Origin: Todiramphus chloris collaris
Taxonomy: Eukaryota > Chordata > Aves > Coraciiformes > Alcedinidae
Length of the DNA stretch: 64,000 nucleotides
Direction: 5' to 3'
Assembly: GCA_025345505.1 (NCBI GenBank)
Contig: JANVCC010000030.1
Span: forward strand, 2,468,123 to 2,532,122
Each line of letters starts with the position of its first letter. Position 1 is the first letter of the stretch. Positions 62,615 to 64,000 of this stretch are shown one piece after another. The translations under genes and the position numbers were made by a program. The notes below the pieces were generated by a model. That model was not told the origin of the DNA. It saw only the letters and a list, made by a program, of their open reading frames with translations, and ran no database searches.

Positions 62615-62637
62615 AAAAAAAAAAAAAAAAAAAAAAA
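62615..62637. repeat. A23 homopolymer
   Basis: An uninterrupted run of 23 A. No retroposed gene or SINE body is recognisable immediately upstream. Confidence 0.88.
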
Positions 62638-64000
62638 GGAAAGATCTAACACGTTAAAGTGTGTAAAAGTGAGGAAAGAGGCAGCAGCATGTCTGGCACT
62701 GACTCCTCTAACAGTAACAATGAGTCAAAGGACTATTGCAGATTGCAGCTCTCCCCCTTTTTTCCTACTTTCCTCAGTTACTCATTTTCTTGCTCTATGA
62801 AAGAATCCTATCGGTGAAAGCTTTAAGGTCAGGCCTTGATGTGCACTGGAGCCAGTGTTCTACTCTGGGGTGGAAGAAAAATTCTTTCATTTTCCATTTT
62901 CATTTCTAGTTTTAATTTGACTTGATAGCTTGTTGCACTTTGACTTGCAGCAAGTGTTTCCTACATGAAGAAGTCACATCCACAAGTTAAAAGACTGTAA
63001 AAATCAAAGTTCCTACATACTGAACTTCACAGCCTGCCTGACCATGCAGGGACCATCTTGCCCTGGATGTAAAGAACAGATGCCTACAGAAAACCCTCTC
63101 TGGAAGAGCTCTTCTAGGAATGCTTTATTCTAAGATTAATCAACCAGAGGCATCAGTGACTACAGAGAGAAGAAAGAGGTATGTATGCATTGAACTACCA
63201 AACCTGTTGTGTGGAATGTCTAAATGGAAAAAGCTGTACATTCCAGTAAGGCTAGAATGCTGCAAAGATATGAAGAAAAAGAAAACCTTTTAATAAGTGC
63301 TTCATAGTTTCATATTGTTGCACAAAAAGACCAAAAAACCCAGAAAGTAACCTTTGTATGGTAGGTTTTCAAATCTCAAAATTAAAACATTCCCTTCATC
63401 CTAGTAAGACCCGTTCCACATAAACTAATTTCAGCAAAAAACCAGTAAAACTGTCATTACTCAATGCACCAGCCTCTAAAATCATGACAGCTCAACAGTG
63501 TCATGCTGTAACTCAGTGCTTTACACAGCACAATGAAGACCAAGAATTTATAGATATGTTGATGCCTGTATTTAGTATTTGCAGTTACTCTTATTAAGTA
63601 TAAGCTTTCTTTTCTCTATTCACAGGTTAAAGGTAGTATCTAAATTCTACAAATTCCATTTTAAAACCTCATGTGAGATACTACAGGGTGTACTGGTGAC
63701 ATCTTTTACCTACTGTGCACATGCAGCTTTTTATTTGTGAGGTTTATTTTATAAAGCATATGTAATGTTGGCACCTGCTTTCCTGAGAAAGCCTTTCAAT
63801 CTTTTATTCTCCGTTGTGCCAGACACCTCTGCCTGCATTTATTCCAAAAACAAAGGTTTTGCAATTACAGAAATTTTGAAAAATTACCAGAGAAAGGAAT
63901 CACTGACATTTTCAAGAGAAAATACTTCATTGCTCTTTGCACTAGAGAAGTTTCCAAATGCAAGTAATGTTTAATTTAATCACATAGTATCACGAGACAA

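Larger units (their letters stand above)
57061..64000 (-). other. NLGN1 large intron, part 5 (continues past the window)
   Basis: No exon recognised. In particular, the 150-nt exon that should precede the 213-nt exon, ending in VNYRLGVL plus a split Gly, was not seen. Contents are a TIR-flanked fossil (59721-59909), a T14/A12 hairpin and CR1 fragment (60147-60357), an A21 run (60401-60421), a GC-richer patch at 61360-61770 and an A23 run (62615-62637). An open frame at 63765-63974 matches nothing known. Confidence 0.75.

Noticed and set aside
12051-64000. Search for the preceding NLGN1 exon (ends VNYRLGVL), a promoter/CpG island, tRNA genes or a second gene
   Set aside because: None could be recognised by eye. 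The upstream exons most likely lie beyond 64000, though a short exon missed by eye or hidden in the gap cannot be fully excluded.

Overview
This is a window of AT-rich vertebrate nuclear DNA, almost certainly from a bird. CR1 LINE fragments are the only interspersed repeat family I can name with confidence. Most keep the avian-type CR1 3' end ('ggtcttttccaacc...attctatgattctatga'). The one protein-coding gene is on the minus strand: NLGN1 (neuroligin-1), a postsynaptic adhesion protein. I cannot name the species.

Layout, read in gene direction from high to low coordinates. 12051-64000 is part of one very large NLGN1 intron, interrupted by a 100-N assembly gap at 15025-15124. 11838-12050 is an exon with the degenerate 'nucleophile elbow' of the cholinesterase-like domain; its 3' end carries the 27-nt splice insert B between two tandem splice donors. 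7180-11837 is an intron. 6390-7179 is the 790-nt exon with the neurexin-contact loop. 5291-6389 is a short intron. 4468-5290 is the terminal coding exon: end of the cholinesterase-like domain, stalk, transmembrane helix, cytoplasmic tail and the PDZ ligand TTRV. 1-4467 is 3' untranslated or downstream sequence. Spliced together, these exons encode residues about 236-843 in rat NLGN1 numbering. The spacing of every landmark I could place (N303, N343, Q395, R473, G500, N547, T739, Y782) fits that numbering without indels. The first ~235 residues, including the signal peptide, splice site A and the promoter, lie beyond 64000.

The large intron holds decayed CR1 copies in both orientations, one of them ~950 bp with recognisable reverse-transcriptase coding remnants. 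It also holds homopolymer and dinucleotide runs, a 48-nt pure pyrimidine tract, several short direct and inverted repeats, a TIR-flanked fossil near 59.7-59.9 kb, and a few GC-richer islands that could be regulatory. I see no tRNA, rRNA, CRISPR or second protein-coding gene. The other long open frames look like chance or lie inside CR1.

I do not see a novel multi-gene system. The most informative signals are the tandem donors that create NLGN1 insert B, the T16 homopolymer acceptor of the last exon, and the TIR-flanked fossil at 59721-59909.
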